Assembly: GCF_017876625.1 (NCBI RefSeq)
Contig: NZ_JAGIOH010000001.1
Span: 3,100,001 to 3,164,000, forward strand
Direction: 5' to 3'
Origin: Streptomyces syringium
Lineage (GTDB): Bacteria > Actinomycetota > Actinomycetes > Streptomycetales > Streptomycetaceae
DNA length: 64,000 bases
The notes below the pieces were generated by a model. That model was not told the DNA's origin, made no database searches, and was given only the letters and a program-made list of their open reading frames with translations. Shown in pieces: positions 49,101 through 60,424 of this stretch. The first letter of the stretch is position 1, and each line of letters begins with the position of its first letter. The position numbers and the translations under genes are program-made.

Positions 49101-50078
49101 TCACCCCTCCACCGGGACGGCGTAAGCGAAGCCGCCGTCCACCATCAGATTCGCCACGGTCTCCAGCTCCGGCGGACCACCCGCCAGCCGGGAGAGAAAC
49201 GCGTCGAAATCCTCACCGCAGGGCAACAGCAGCCGCTCCACCCGCTCCTGCACCGTCAGACCGTCCTGGTCACGGGCGTCGTCGTACGGGCAGAACCACA
49301 CCGACCCGATCGCCTCGCCCCTCACCTTGACCGCGATCACACCGCCCTGCACGAACCCCACACCCAGGTAGTCCTTGGTGAAGTGGTCGCGCAGACACTT
49401 GTTGATGTACACGAGGTCATTGACCGCCGCCTCGTCCCGCACCGTGAAGAACGGCTGGTCCAGCAGCAGCCCCAGCTCCGCGTCCAGCGCGGCACCCACC
49501 GGGGCGCAGCCGCCGGCCGCCTTCAGGAACGCGCGGTAGGCGCCCGGCAGCCGGTAGCCGAGGTCCTCCTCGACACCCCGCACCTGCTCCTCCGAGACCG
49601 CGAGGTCCCGCTGCGGCAGCGCGAAGTGCACCGGCCGGGTCTCCGCCAACGGCCGGGTGCCGCGCTTGTCCTGGTCCACCGGGGCCGTCGCCAGCCCGCC
49701 GTGATGCCTGAGCAGCGCCTTGACCTCCACCGGGATCAGCTCCAGCCGGCGGCTGCGGACCGAGTGGTGCCACGTCCAGCCGTGCGGCGTCGCCACCGGC
49801 GGCAGACTGGCCCACAGCTCGTGACCGTCGGCGTGCAGGGCGGCGTTCGCCGACACGTAGTCGGTCAGCCGCAGCTCGTCCACGCCGAAACCCTCCGGCG
49901 GCTCCGCGATCTCCGCGGCGGCACGCGCGTACGGCGAGAAGTCCGGGAAACCGTCGTCGTCCACCCGCACGCCCTTGGGGTAGCGGCTGGCCCGGACCGG
50001 GTCCGGGAAGTGCACGACCTGCCCTGCGTAGGCCGTGTTCGGTGGCGCGGCTTGCTGCCCGAGCCGACCTGTCGTCAT
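49101..50078 (-). CDS. WHH-type HNH nuclease - SUKH-1 (SMI1/KNR4) fusion protein
   Basis: 325 residues, no signal peptide. The N-terminal half (about 25-130) ends in GWTWHHSVRSRRLELIPVEV then KALLRHHGGLA, the motif of the WHH/LHH group of HNH/EndoVII nuclease toxins, preceded by FPDFSPYARAAAEI. The C-terminal half (165-310) is a SUKH-1 immunity domain, starting VSEEQVRGVEEDLGYRLPGA and containing YRAFLKAAGG and GSVWFCPYDDARDQDG. ATG at 50078 has GGGGG eight bases upstream. Its stop overlaps the next gene. Toxin and immunity domains in one protein are unusual for a delivered toxin. Confidence 0.82.
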   Translation of the reverse strand: MTTGRLGQQAAPPNTAYAGQVVHFPDPVRASRYPKGVRVDDDGFPDFSPYARAAAEIAEPPEGFGVDELRLTDYVSANAALHADGHELWASLPPVATPHGWTWHHSVRSRRLELIPVEVKALLRHHGGLATAPVDQDKRGTRPLAETRPVHFALPQRDLAVSEEQVRGVEEDLGYRLPGAYRAFLKAAGGCAPVGAALDAELGLLLDQPFFTVRDEAAVNDLVYINKCLRDHFTKDYLGVGFVQGGVIAVKVRGEAIGSVWFCPYDDARDQDGLTVQERVERLLLPCGEDFDAFLSRLAGGPPELETVANLMVDGGFAYAVPVEG

Positions 50079-50450
50079 GGCGGATGCCCCCTGCTGACTG
50101 TGTCTCCTGGAGGCCCGGACAGATGCGGCGGACGCCGCGGGCCACCAGATCCCCGGCCGGACCACGGGGCGGCTCGGCCGGTCGGTGTCCCCATGGCCGA
50201 GGACACCTCGTGGCGGACAGCCTATGCGGTGGCGCAAGAGAGGCCCCCGCCCCCGCCCACGCGGAGCCTCCCGTTCCACCCCGCCCGTCCCCAGTGCGCC
50301 AAGGGTTCGCACAGCCTCACCACCCCTGACCTCATCAAGCACATCCGTCACACGACGCGCGCACAACACCGCCCTGACTTCCACACCCCGCATCCCATTT
50401 GGCAGTCTGATCCCCGCAACAGGGGGATTGCACGGGAGGGAAGAACCACC
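50079..50450. other. Divergent promoter region of the SUKH/toxin locus
   Basis: 372 bases between the minus-strand WHH-SUKH gene and the plus-strand deaminase gene. It contains no convincing gene. The right half is moderately AT-richer (CCCTGACCTCATCAAGCACA) and must hold the deaminase promoter; a binding site GGGAGG precedes its ATG. No palindromic operator longer than eight bases was noticed. Confidence 0.4.
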
Positions 50451-50981
50451 ATGCACACGACGCAGGACCGCCACACCGACGGCGGCACACCGGGCGACCC
50501 CCGGCTCACCTGGAGCGCCACCGACGACGCCGACCGCGCCCCCGCACTGCTCCACCGCCGCGACGGCATACTCCCCGCCGTGGCCGCCGCGCTCTCCGTC
50601 CGCGGCGAGACCCTCACCTGCACCGCGGGCAGATCCGACCAGCCACCCGCCCTCCACCCGCTCGTCCAGGACTTCCTCGACACCCTCACCAGCGAGCGAC
50701 GCGAACGCTTCACCGGCCGCTGCCCCGAAGCCGTCCTCCTCACCCGCTACCTCAGCGCCTTCGAAGCCGGCCGCAGCAAACGTGCCTCCCGCAAACCCCT
50801 CACCCACGGCGAGGCCCGGCGCGCACTCAAACAGTCCAAACTCACCGCACGCCACATCCGCGAGGACGGCGACCCCCGGCACGGCAGCTACGCACCCCCC
50901 TGCCGCTCCTGCACCGCACTCCTGACCCACTTCGGCGTACGGTCCGTCGACCCCGCCGCCTCCACCAACGGCAAGAGCTGA
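50451..50981 (+). CDS. YwqJ-like deaminase-domain protein
   Basis: 176-residue cytosolic protein. The deaminase core (about 65-165) has HPLVQDFLDTLTSERRERFT, then GRCPEAVLLTRYLSA (CxE motif) and SYAPPCRSCTALLTHFGV (PCxxC zinc motif), the signature of YwqJ-type nucleic-acid/nucleotide deaminases of toxin systems. The first 60 residues are variable. ATG at 50451 has GGGAGG eleven bases upstream. The next gene, a SUKH-3 immunity protein, starts five bases after the stop. Substrate (base, nucleotide or RNA/DNA) unknown. Confidence 0.82.
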   Translation: MHTTQDRHTDGGTPGDPRLTWSATDDADRAPALLHRRDGILPAVAAALSVRGETLTCTAGRSDQPPALHPLVQDFLDTLTSERRERFTGRCPEAVLLTRYLSAFEAGRSKRASRKPLTHGEARRALKQSKLTARHIREDGDPRHGSYAPPCRSCTALLTHFGVRSVDPAASTNGKS

Positions 50982-50986
50982 CACAC

Positions 50987-51490
50987 ATGCGCGCCTTCGA
51001 CCGCACCGCCGCCACCCGCTTCCCCGTAGCCGTCGACGCGGCCCTGCGCGAAGCCGGCTGGCAGCCCGGCCGCTGGGACATCAAAGCCGCCGAGAACTGG
51101 GCCGACGCCCTGCGCGCCCACGTCTCCCCCGCCGGCCACCGGCACACGGTCTTCCCCGCCGCCGTCGAGGCCTGGGCCGAATTCGGCGGACTGCGCATCG
51201 CCGCCCCCGGCGCGGGCCGCCACATCGCCCCCACGCCCTTCCACATCGACCCCCTGCACGGCCTCCACCTCGCCCGCACCGTCGCCGACCTCGGCCGCGC
51301 GCTCGGCACCGAGGTCTGCCCCCTCGGCCAGGAAGCCGACAACCAGGCCCTGCTCACCATCGACACCCACGGCCGCGTCTACAGCCTCGACCACACCGGC
51401 GACTGGTACCTCGGCCCCGACATCGACCACGCCATCGGCACCCTGGTCACCGGCACCCGCCCCGCACGACTGTCCGCCGGACGCCGCTGA
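50987..51490 (+). CDS. SUKH-3 immunity-family protein
   Basis: 167-residue protein matching SUKH-3: FPVAVDAALREAGWQPGRWD, VEAWAEFGGLRIAAPGAG, RALGTEVCPLGQEADNQALL, then IDTHGRVYSLDHTGDWYLGP. It starts five bases after the YwqJ-like gene and is probably translated with it, which fits a toxin-immunity or regulatory partnership. It is followed by a converging histidine kinase gene. No catalytic residues are expected in this fold. Confidence 0.85.
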   Translation: MRAFDRTAATRFPVAVDAALREAGWQPGRWDIKAAENWADALRAHVSPAGHRHTVFPAAVEAWAEFGGLRIAAPGAGRHIAPTPFHIDPLHGLHLARTVADLGRALGTEVCPLGQEADNQALLTIDTHGRVYSLDHTGDWYLGPDIDHAIGTLVTGTRPARLSAGRR

Positions 51491-51539
51491 CACCCGCGCT
51501 CCGTCCGGAGGACACCCGCGCCCCGTCCGGAGCGCCCGG

Positions 51540-52901
51540 TCAGACCGCCCGCACCCGGTCCGGGATCACCGCGGACACCCGGAAACCACCCGCCTCCGTC
51601 GGCCCCGACACGAACACCCCACCGAGCGCGGACACCCGCTCCCGCATCCCCACCAGACCATTGCCACCACTCGGCAGCCCCGCGTCCGCACCACCGTCCG
51701 ACGGGCCGTTCTCCACCTGCAACGCCACCTCGCCCTCCCGGTGCGCCAACCGCACCTGCGCCTTCGCGCCCGGGGCGTGCTTGTGGACGTTCGTCAGCGC
51801 CTCCTGCACCACGCGGTAGGCCGTACGCTCCACCCGCCGCCCGTACGCCCGCTCCTCACCCTCCACCGACAGCTCCACGGCCATCCCCGCCGCCCGCGAC
51901 TGCCCCACCAGATCCGCCAGACCGTCCAGACACGGTCCGTCACCGACCGGACCCCCGTCGTCGTCATGACCACCCGCGGCACCAGCCGACACCCGCGCCG
52001 ACGCCACCGCCGCCACCGCCGCCAACCGCTGCGTCTGCGCCGCCGCCGGCTTCTCCGCCACCATCCCGTCCGACGACGTCCGCAGCACACCGAGCATCTC
52101 GCGCAACTCCGTCAGCGCCTGCCGGCCCATGTCACCGACCAGACCCGCGTTCTTCGACGCCTTCTCCGGATCCTTCAACGCCACCGCCTGCAACGCCGCC
52201 GCGTGCACCACCATCAACGACACCCGGTGCGCCACCACGTCGTGCATCTCCCGCGCGATCCGGGTGCGCTCCTCGTTACGGGCCCACACCGCCCGCTCCT
52301 CCGCCCGGTCCGCCAGCAGCGACAGCTCCCGCTCCAGCCCGTCCGCCCGCTCCCGCAGACTGTCGACCAGCCGGCGCCGCGCCCCCACGTACAACCCCAG
52401 CAGCACGGGCGGAGCCGTCAGCCCCAGCGCCATCGCCACCGTGAACGCCACGACCACCCAGAAGCCCGGCTGATAACCGTCCTGCGCCATGTCCTGCTGG
52501 AACCGCACGAACGTCACGATCAGCGTCCCCGCCAGCGACGCCCCGGCCAGCACGGCCGTGATCCGACGCGGCACCTCGGACGCCGCCAGCGTGTACAGGC
52601 CGACGATGCTGAGCAGGAAACCCATCTCGGCCGGCGTGATCGCGATCGACACCAGCACCACGGCGACCGGCCACCGCCGCCGCAGCAGCAGCGAGGCCCC
52701 GGCCGGAATTCCGACCACCGCCCCGAGCCCCGCCGGCAACCCGTGCTCGCCGGCGAACTGCACCCCCTCCAGCACACACTCCAGCACCGACACCAGAGCC
52801 AGCGCGACATCCAGCGCCATACTCCGCCGCCGGGCCCACCACCAAGGCCCCGAGGGCGCGCCCCGCGCGCCCGCTTCCGCGATTGCCCCCGTTGTGGTCA
52901 T
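51540..52901 (-). CDS. Orphan sensor histidine kinase (NarL-class)
   Basis: 453-residue membrane kinase. Five or six N-terminal helices (about 25-165) form the sensor region. The dimerisation box ERTRIAREMHDVVAHRVSL contains the phospho-accepting histidine near residue 218, and the ATP-binding domain shows VVQEALTNVHKHAPGA (N-box) and GNGLVGMRERVSALGG (G-box). A long low-complexity insert follows the H-box. No response regulator lies next to it in this window. ATG at 52901 has GGGAGG too close; the start could be upstream (GTG 52946). Confidence 0.85.
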   Translation of the reverse strand: MTTTGAIAEAGARGAPSGPWWWARRRSMALDVALALVSVLECVLEGVQFAGEHGLPAGLGAVVGIPAGASLLLRRRWPVAVVLVSIAITPAEMGFLLSIVGLYTLAASEVPRRITAVLAGASLAGTLIVTFVRFQQDMAQDGYQPGFWVVVAFTVAMALGLTAPPVLLGLYVGARRRLVDSLRERADGLERELSLLADRAEERAVWARNEERTRIAREMHDVVAHRVSLMVVHAAALQAVALKDPEKASKNAGLVGDMGRQALTELREMLGVLRTSSDGMVAEKPAAAQTQRLAAVAAVASARVSAGAAGGHDDDGGPVGDGPCLDGLADLVGQSRAAGMAVELSVEGEERAYGRRVERTAYRVVQEALTNVHKHAPGAKAQVRLAHREGEVALQVENGPSDGGADAGLPSGGNGLVGMRERVSALGGVFVSGPTEAGGFRVSAVIPDRVRAV

Positions 52902-53312
52902 ACCTCCCAGACTAAGGGCGGGGGCCACCGCTTTTCCGGTGCGCACGGCAGCACGGAGGGTGTGCGAACAAGGACGAATAGCGAGCTTTTCCCTCGAACT
53001 GTTGAATCAGCCAGATTTTCGGCACATGTGCACGCACGTACGACGAGGCTTCGGTGCATGCTCCAAGCCAAAACAGACATGAAGGCCCGCGTACGGGAGC
53101 CGCGACGGGCGGGAAGACGTGCGGTGAGATCGTGGCGGAGCTCGGCGTGTCGAAGGATCCGGGGAGGGGCGTCGCGAGCACCTCGCGGCGCGCGTCCGCG
53201 ACAGCGGTCGGCGGCAGCTGACCTATACCGTCGCGTCGAAGGCCGGTGGTACGGCATAGTGTTGGGGTCGCGATCGACAGCCTGACGTAATGTCCGGTTT
53301 AGACCGACACTA
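52902..53312. other. Intergenic region upstream of tRNA-Gln
   Basis: 411 bases. It must hold the promoter of tRNA-Gln, with TAGTGT at about 53256-53261 a possible -10 box. A short frame reads GKTCGEIVAELGVSKDPGRG but is not continuous with any gene and may be a decayed helix-turn-helix fragment. No gene is called. Confidence 0.35.
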
Positions 53313-53384
53313 TCCCCCGTGGTGTAATTGGCAGCACTGTGGCTTTTGGTGCCATCTGTCCGGGTTCGAGTCCTGGCGGGGGAG
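53313..53384 (+). tRNA. tRNA-Gln (anticodon UUG)
   Basis: Acceptor TCCCCCG at 53313-53319 pairs with CGGGGGA at 53377-53383, discriminator G, no encoded CCA. The anticodon loop TTTTGGT gives anticodon TTG, which reads CAA. T-loop TTCGAGT is standard. It is followed by a perfect 12-bp hairpin at 53402 and then glmU. Confidence 0.92.
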
Positions 53385-53401
53385 CTGGATGTTCGAATAT
53401 C

Positions 53402-53427
53402 GGGTCCTGACCTCCAGGTCAGGACCC
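53402..53427 (+). terminator. Terminator after tRNA-Gln
   Basis: GGGTCCTGACCT and AGGTCAGGACCC form a 12-bp perfect stem with two unpaired bases, just downstream of the tRNA and upstream of glmU. Confidence 0.7.
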
Positions 53428-53498
53428 GCCCGCGTTTCGGCCTCCATACGCACCGGTATCCTTCGGGTGTCCACCACTCGAAGCCGAAGGGCACACCC

Positions 53499-54953
53499 GT
53501 GAGCGCCAACCGCCCGGCAGCCGTCGTCGTCCTCGCAGCGGGTGAGGGCACCCGCATGAAGTCGGCGACCCCCAAGGTCCTGCACGCCATCTGCGGCCGC
53601 TCCCTCGTCGGGCACGTCGTCGCCGCCTCCCGCGAGCTGGACCCCGAGCACCTCGTGGTGATCGTCGGGCACGCCCGCGAGCAGGTGAGCGCGCATCTGG
53701 CGGAGATCGACCCGGCCACCCGCACCGCCGTCCAGTACGAGCAGAACGGCACCGGCCACGCCGTGCGGATGGGCCTGGAGTCGCTCGGCGACAGCGGGAT
53801 CGCCCTCGACGGCACCGTCGTCGTGGTCTGCGGTGACACCCCCCTGCTGACCGGCGCCACCCTCAAGGCCCTCAGCGACACCCACGCCGCCGACGGCAAC
53901 GCCGTCACCGTGCTGACCGCCGAGGTCCCCGACTCCACCGGCTACGGCCGCATCGTGCGTGACGACAGCGGCGCCGTGACCGCGATCGTCGAGCACAAGG
54001 ACGCCACCGACGCGCAGCGCGCCATCCGTGAGATCAACTCCGGGGTGTTCGCGTTCGACGCCCAGCTCCTGACCGACGCGCTCGGCAAGGTCCGCACGGA
54101 CAACAGCCAGGGTGAGGAGTACCTCACCGATGTGCTCGGCATCCTGCGCGAGGCCGGTCACCGGGTCGGTGCGGCCGTCGCGGGCGATCACCGGGAGATC
54201 CTGGGCATCAACAACCGCGTCCAGCTCGCCGAGGCCCGCAAGCTGCTCAACGAGCGGCTGCTGCACGACGCGATGATGAGCGGTGTGACGGTCGTCGATC
54301 CCGCCACGACCTGGGTGGACGTCACGGTCACCTTCGAGCCGGACGCGCTCGTCCAGCCCGGTACGCAGCTGCTGGGCGCCACGCACATCGCCACGGGCGC
54401 CGAGGTCGGCCCGAACTCCCGCCTGAAGGACACGTCCGTCGGCGCGGGCGCCGTGGTGGACAACACCGTCGCCGACAGCGCGCTGATCGGCGAGGGGGCC
54501 ACCGTCGGTCCGTACGCGTATCTGCGGCCGGGTACGAAGCTCGGCCGCAAGTCGAAGGCCGGGGCGTACGTCGAGATGAAGAACGCCGACATCGGCGAGG
54601 GCACCAAGGTGCCGCACCTGTCGTACGTCGGCGATGCGACCATCGGTGAGTACAGCAACATCGGCGCGGCGAGCGTCTTCGTGAACTACGACGGTGTGAA
54701 CAAGCACCACACGACGATCGGTTCGCACTGCCGGACCGGGTCGGACAACATGTTTGTGGCTCCTGTCACGGTCGGGGACGGCGCGTACACCGCTGCCGGC
54801 TCCGTCATCACCAAGGATGTGCCCCCGGGTTCGCTGGCTGTCGCCCGTGGTCAGCAGCGGAATATCGAGGGTTGGGTCGCCCGTAAGCGTCCCGGAAGCG
54901 CGGCCGCACAGGCCGCTTCCACGGCTCGCCAGGAGCCCGACGGCGAGCAGTGA
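53499..54953 (+). CDS. glmU: GlmU, bifunctional UDP-GlcNAc synthesis enzyme
   Basis: 484-residue enzyme making UDP-N-acetylglucosamine for peptidoglycan: C-terminal acetyltransferase plus N-terminal uridyltransferase. The N-terminal motif is VVVLAAGEGTRMKSATPKVL; QNGTGHAVR and CGDTPLL follow, and EINSGVFAFD and NNRVQLAEA mark the end of the uridyltransferase domain. The C-terminal left-handed beta-helix shows hexapeptide repeats and the acetyltransferase residues in GRKSKAGAYVEMKNADIGEG and SVFVNYDGVNKHHTTIGSHC. GTG at 53499 has AAGGG seven bases upstream. An unstructured tail ends the protein. It precedes prs in a conserved order. Confidence 0.96.
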   Translation: MSANRPAAVVVLAAGEGTRMKSATPKVLHAICGRSLVGHVVAASRELDPEHLVVIVGHAREQVSAHLAEIDPATRTAVQYEQNGTGHAVRMGLESLGDSGIALDGTVVVVCGDTPLLTGATLKALSDTHAADGNAVTVLTAEVPDSTGYGRIVRDDSGAVTAIVEHKDATDAQRAIREINSGVFAFDAQLLTDALGKVRTDNSQGEEYLTDVLGILREAGHRVGAAVAGDHREILGINNRVQLAEARKLLNERLLHDAMMSGVTVVDPATTWVDVTVTFEPDALVQPGTQLLGATHIATGAEVGPNSRLKDTSVGAGAVVDNTVADSALIGEGATVGPYAYLRPGTKLGRKSKAGAYVEMKNADIGEGTKVPHLSYVGDATIGEYSNIGAASVFVNYDGVNKHHTTIGSHCRTGSDNMFVAPVTVGDGAYTAAGSVITKDVPPGSLAVARGQQRNIEGWVARKRPGSAAAQAASTARQEPDGEQ

Positions 54954-54968
54954 CCGTGACACGGTCAC
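54950..54968. terminator. Short hairpin between glmU and prs
   Basis: GTGACCGTG and CACGGTCAC, nine bases each around one A, overlapping the end of glmU. It may be a weak terminator or only reduce read-through into prs. Confidence 0.45.
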
Positions 54969-55026
54969 GCCGTGCGGGGCGTACCGTGATAAGCGCACAC
55001 AAATGGACATCCAAGGAGACTGTGCT

Positions 55027-56004
55027 GTGAGCGGGATCAAGACGACCGGCGAGAAGAAGCTGATGCTCTTCTCCGGCCGCGCCCACCCCGAGCTTGCCGA
55101 GGAGGTCGCGCACCAGCTGAGTGTCGACCTGGTCCCGACCAAGGCATTCGACTTCGCCAACGGTGAGATCTACGTCCGCTTCCAGGAGTCGGCGCGCGGT
55201 GCCGACTGCTTCCTGATGCAGAGCCACACGGCTCCCATCAACAAGTGGATCATGGAGCAGCTCATCATGATCGATGCTCTGAAGCGGGCCTCCGCCCGGA
55301 GCATCACCGTGATCATCCCGTCCTACGGCTACGCCCGTCAGGACAAGAAGCACCGCGGTCGCGAGCCGATCTCGGCCCGTCTGATCGCGGATCTGCTGAA
55401 GACCGCGGGTGCCGACCGCATCCTCACGGTCGATCTGCACACCGACCAGATCCAGGGCTTCTTCGACGGCCCGGTGGACCACCTCTCCGCGCTGCCGGTG
55501 CTCGCCGACTACGTGGGTGCGAAGGTCGACCGTTCCAAGCTCACCGTCGTCTCGCCGGACGCCGGCCGGGTGCGCGTCGCCGACCGCTGGTGCGACCGTC
55601 TGGACGCGCCGCTGGCGATCGTGCACAAGCGTCGTGACAAGGACGTCGCCAACCAGGTCACCGTGCACGAGGTCGTCGGTGATGTGAAGGGCCGCATCTG
55701 CGTCCTGGTCGACGACATGATCGACACCGGTGGCACGATCTGCGCCGCGGCGGACGCCCTGTTCGCCAACGGCGCGGAGGACGTCATCGTGACGGCCACG
55801 CACGGCATCCTGTCCGGTCCCGCCGCGGACCGTCTGAAGAACTCCAAGGTGAGCGAGTTCGTCTTCACGAACACGCTGCCCGACCCGGGCGACCTGGAGC
55901 TCGACAAGATCACGGTGCTGTCGATGGCGCCGACGATCGCCCGCGCGGTGCGCGAGGTCTTCGAGGACGGTTCGGTCACGAGCCTCTTCGACGAGCAGGC
56001 GTAA
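55027..56004 (+). CDS. prs: Ribose-phosphate pyrophosphokinase (PRPP synthase)
   Basis: 325-residue enzyme forming PRPP from ribose-5-phosphate and ATP for nucleotides, His and Trp. Motifs include FSGRAHPELAEEVA at the start, YGYARQDKKHRGREPISARL (ATP-binding loop), TVDLHTDQIQGFFDGPVDHL and the PRPP-binding VLVDDMIDTGGTICAAADAL. GTG at 55027 has AAGGAG eight bases upstream. It follows glmU by 73 bases, and rplY begins 185 bases after it. Confidence 0.95.
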   Translation: MSGIKTTGEKKLMLFSGRAHPELAEEVAHQLSVDLVPTKAFDFANGEIYVRFQESARGADCFLMQSHTAPINKWIMEQLIMIDALKRASARSITVIIPSYGYARQDKKHRGREPISARLIADLLKTAGADRILTVDLHTDQIQGFFDGPVDHLSALPVLADYVGAKVDRSKLTVVSPDAGRVRVADRWCDRLDAPLAIVHKRRDKDVANQVTVHEVVGDVKGRICVLVDDMIDTGGTICAAADALFANGAEDVIVTATHGILSGPAADRLKNSKVSEFVFTNTLPDPGDLELDKITVLSMAPTIARAVREVFEDGSVTSLFDEQA

Positions 56005-56189
56005 CCCGCTCCATAGATCGATTTCAGTGCGGCCTTCCCGCCGGGTAGACTCATCGAGTTGCTCGGCGAGGGAGGCCGCACTGCTGTGTGCAGTGTGCGG
56101 CGGTCCGTTATCGACGCGCTCTTCGTAGCAAGGTCTGTCGTGGGCCGGGTAACGGCCGTCAGATCCCCATTGCTTACGAGGAGTGCCCC
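56005..56189 (+). promoter_or_regulatory. Promoter and leader of rplY
   Basis: A plausible -10 TAGACT at 56046-56051 lies 17 bases after TTTCAG at 56023-56028. The arms CAGTGCGGCC at 56026-56035 and GGCCGCACTG at 56074-56083 bracket the -10 box, so it could be an operator or a leader hairpin. Confidence 0.5.
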
Positions 56190-56765
56190 GTGTCCGAGGT
56201 CAAGATCCCCGCACAGGTCCGCCGCGAGTTCGGCAAGGGCTTCGCCCGCCGCGCCCGTGCCGCCGCCCAGGTTCCCGCCGTCGTCTACGGCCACGGTGGC
56301 GAGCCGGTCCACGTCACCCTCCCGGGCCACGAGCTCATGATGGCGCTCAAGACCCCGAACGTCCTGCTCTCCCTGGACATCGAGGGCCGCACCGAGCTGG
56401 TCATCCCCAAGGCCGTCCAGCGTGACGCGCTCAAGGGCTTCCTGGTCCACGTCGACCTGCTCGTCGTCTCCAAGGGCGAGAAGGTCACCGTCGAGGTTCC
56501 GGTCCACACCGAGGGCGAGCTGGCCCCGGGCGGCAACCTGCTCGAGCACATCCTGAACACCCTCACGGTCGAGGCCGAGGCCACCCACCTCCCCGAGTCC
56601 GTCACCGCCAACATCGCGGGCCTCGAGGCCGGTGCCTCCGTCCTCGCCAAGGACGTCATCCTGCCGGCCGGCACCACCCTCGCCATCGACGCCGACGCCG
56701 TCGTCCTGCAGGTCCTGGCCGCGCAGACCGAGGCCCCGGCCGAGGCCGCGAGCACCGAGGCCTGA
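56190..56765 (+). CDS. rplY: Ribosomal protein L25 / Ctc-type general stress protein
   Basis: 191-residue L25/TL5/Ctc long form, which binds 5S rRNA. The N-terminal L25 domain reads VRREFGKGFARRARAAAQVP and AVVYGHGGEPVHVTLPG; the C-terminal beta domain follows (LLVVSKGEKVTVEVPVHTEG and VLAKDVILPAGTTLAIDADA) and an acidic AEAASTEA tail. GTG at 56190 has GAGGAG six bases upstream. Its partner pth follows 85 bases downstream, a typical bacterial pairing. Confidence 0.94.
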   Translation: MSEVKIPAQVRREFGKGFARRARAAAQVPAVVYGHGGEPVHVTLPGHELMMALKTPNVLLSLDIEGRTELVIPKAVQRDALKGFLVHVDLLVVSKGEKVTVEVPVHTEGELAPGGNLLEHILNTLTVEAEATHLPESVTANIAGLEAGASVLAKDVILPAGTTLAIDADAVVLQVLAAQTEAPAEAASTEA

Positions 56766-56850
56766 TCCTCGCCTGCTTCGGATTTTCTTTGCCGCCGCCG
56801 CCCCGCTCCGCCCGGAGCGGGGCGGCGGTTGGCTATAAGGAGGTATGCAG

Positions 56851-57441
56851 ATGACGGACGACAGCAGTCCCTGGCTCATCGTGGGCCTGGGCAACCCCGG
56901 CCCGGAGTACGCGGCGAACCGGCACAACGTGGGCTTCATGGTCGCGGACCTGCTCGCGGAGCGCATGCGGGCCAAGTTCAAGGCGCACAAGTCGCGGGCG
57001 CAGGTCGTCGAGGGGCGGCTCGGTGCGCCGGGTCCGTCCAGCCGGCGGGTGGTCATCGCCAAGCCGATGTCGTTCATGAATCTGTCGGGCGGGCCGACGG
57101 CCGCGCTGCGGGACTTCTACAAGGTGCCGGTGGAGCGGATCGTCGCCGTCCATGACGAGCTGGACATCGACTACGGGCAGCTGCGGCTGAAGCTGGGCGG
57201 TGGCGACAACGGCCACAACGGTCTGAAGTCGATCACCAAGGCGCTGGGGCCGGACTACTGCCGGGTGCGGTTCGGGATCGGCCGGCCGCCGGGCCGTATG
57301 CAGGTCGCCGACTTCGTGCTCAAGGACTTCTCGTCCACCGAGCGCAAGGAGCTGGACTTCGAGGTCGACCGGGCGGCGGACGCGGTGGAGACGCTGATCG
57401 TGGACGGCCTGGAGCGGGCTCAGGGTACGTACAACTCGTAG
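56851..57441 (+). CDS. pth: Peptidyl-tRNA hydrolase
   Basis: 196-residue esterase freeing tRNA from prematurely released peptidyl-tRNA. The active-site segments are [18 protein letters not shown] with the catalytic histidine, [16 protein letters not shown], and HDELDIDYG with the acid. ATG at 56851 is chosen over the ATG at 56845 because AAGGAGGT then sits six bases upstream. It ends the rplY-pth unit and is followed by a palindromic terminator. Confidence 0.94.
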   Translation: MTDDSSPWLIVGLGNPGPEYAANRHNVGFMVADLLAERMRAKFKAHKSRAQVVEGRLGAPGPSSRRVVIAKPMSFMNLSGGPTAALRDFYKVPVERIVAVHDELDIDYGQLRLKLGGGDNGHNGLKSITKALGPDYCRVRFGIGRPPGRMQVADFVLKDFSSTERKELDFEVDRAADAVETLIVDGLERAQGTYNS

Positions 57442-57458
57442 CGGTGACCCTTTGTTCT

Positions 57459-57500
57459 CGAACGCCGGGCGGGCTGGTATTCCAGCCCGCCCGGCGTTCG
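57459..57500. repeat. Palindromic repeat variant E, terminator between pth and ppc
   Basis: Exact 19-base arms at 57459-57477 and 57482-57500 with a four-base TATT loop, and additional partial pairing of the flanking GGTGACC and GGTCACC. It separates convergent genes and resembles copies A-D (CGCCGGGCGGGCTG core). Confidence 0.8.
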
Positions 57501-57514
57501 AGGTCACCCGGGCG

Positions 57515-60286
<2,772 letters not shown>

Positions 60287-60424
60287 AGGTGCGGCTCCTT
60301 GCAGATTTCTGAGCACGTCTGGAGGGGTTGCGGACCGCGCTGTCCGACGATCCCCAGCATAGGTCTCCGTTCGACGCGCGGTTGTCCCCAGCCCTCGTGT
60401 ACGGGGCGCCGGTCCTGCCATACT

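Noticed and set aside
53050..53300. A helix-turn-helix-like peptide upstream of tRNA-Gln
   Set aside because: The frame is short, has stops and no start with a binding site.
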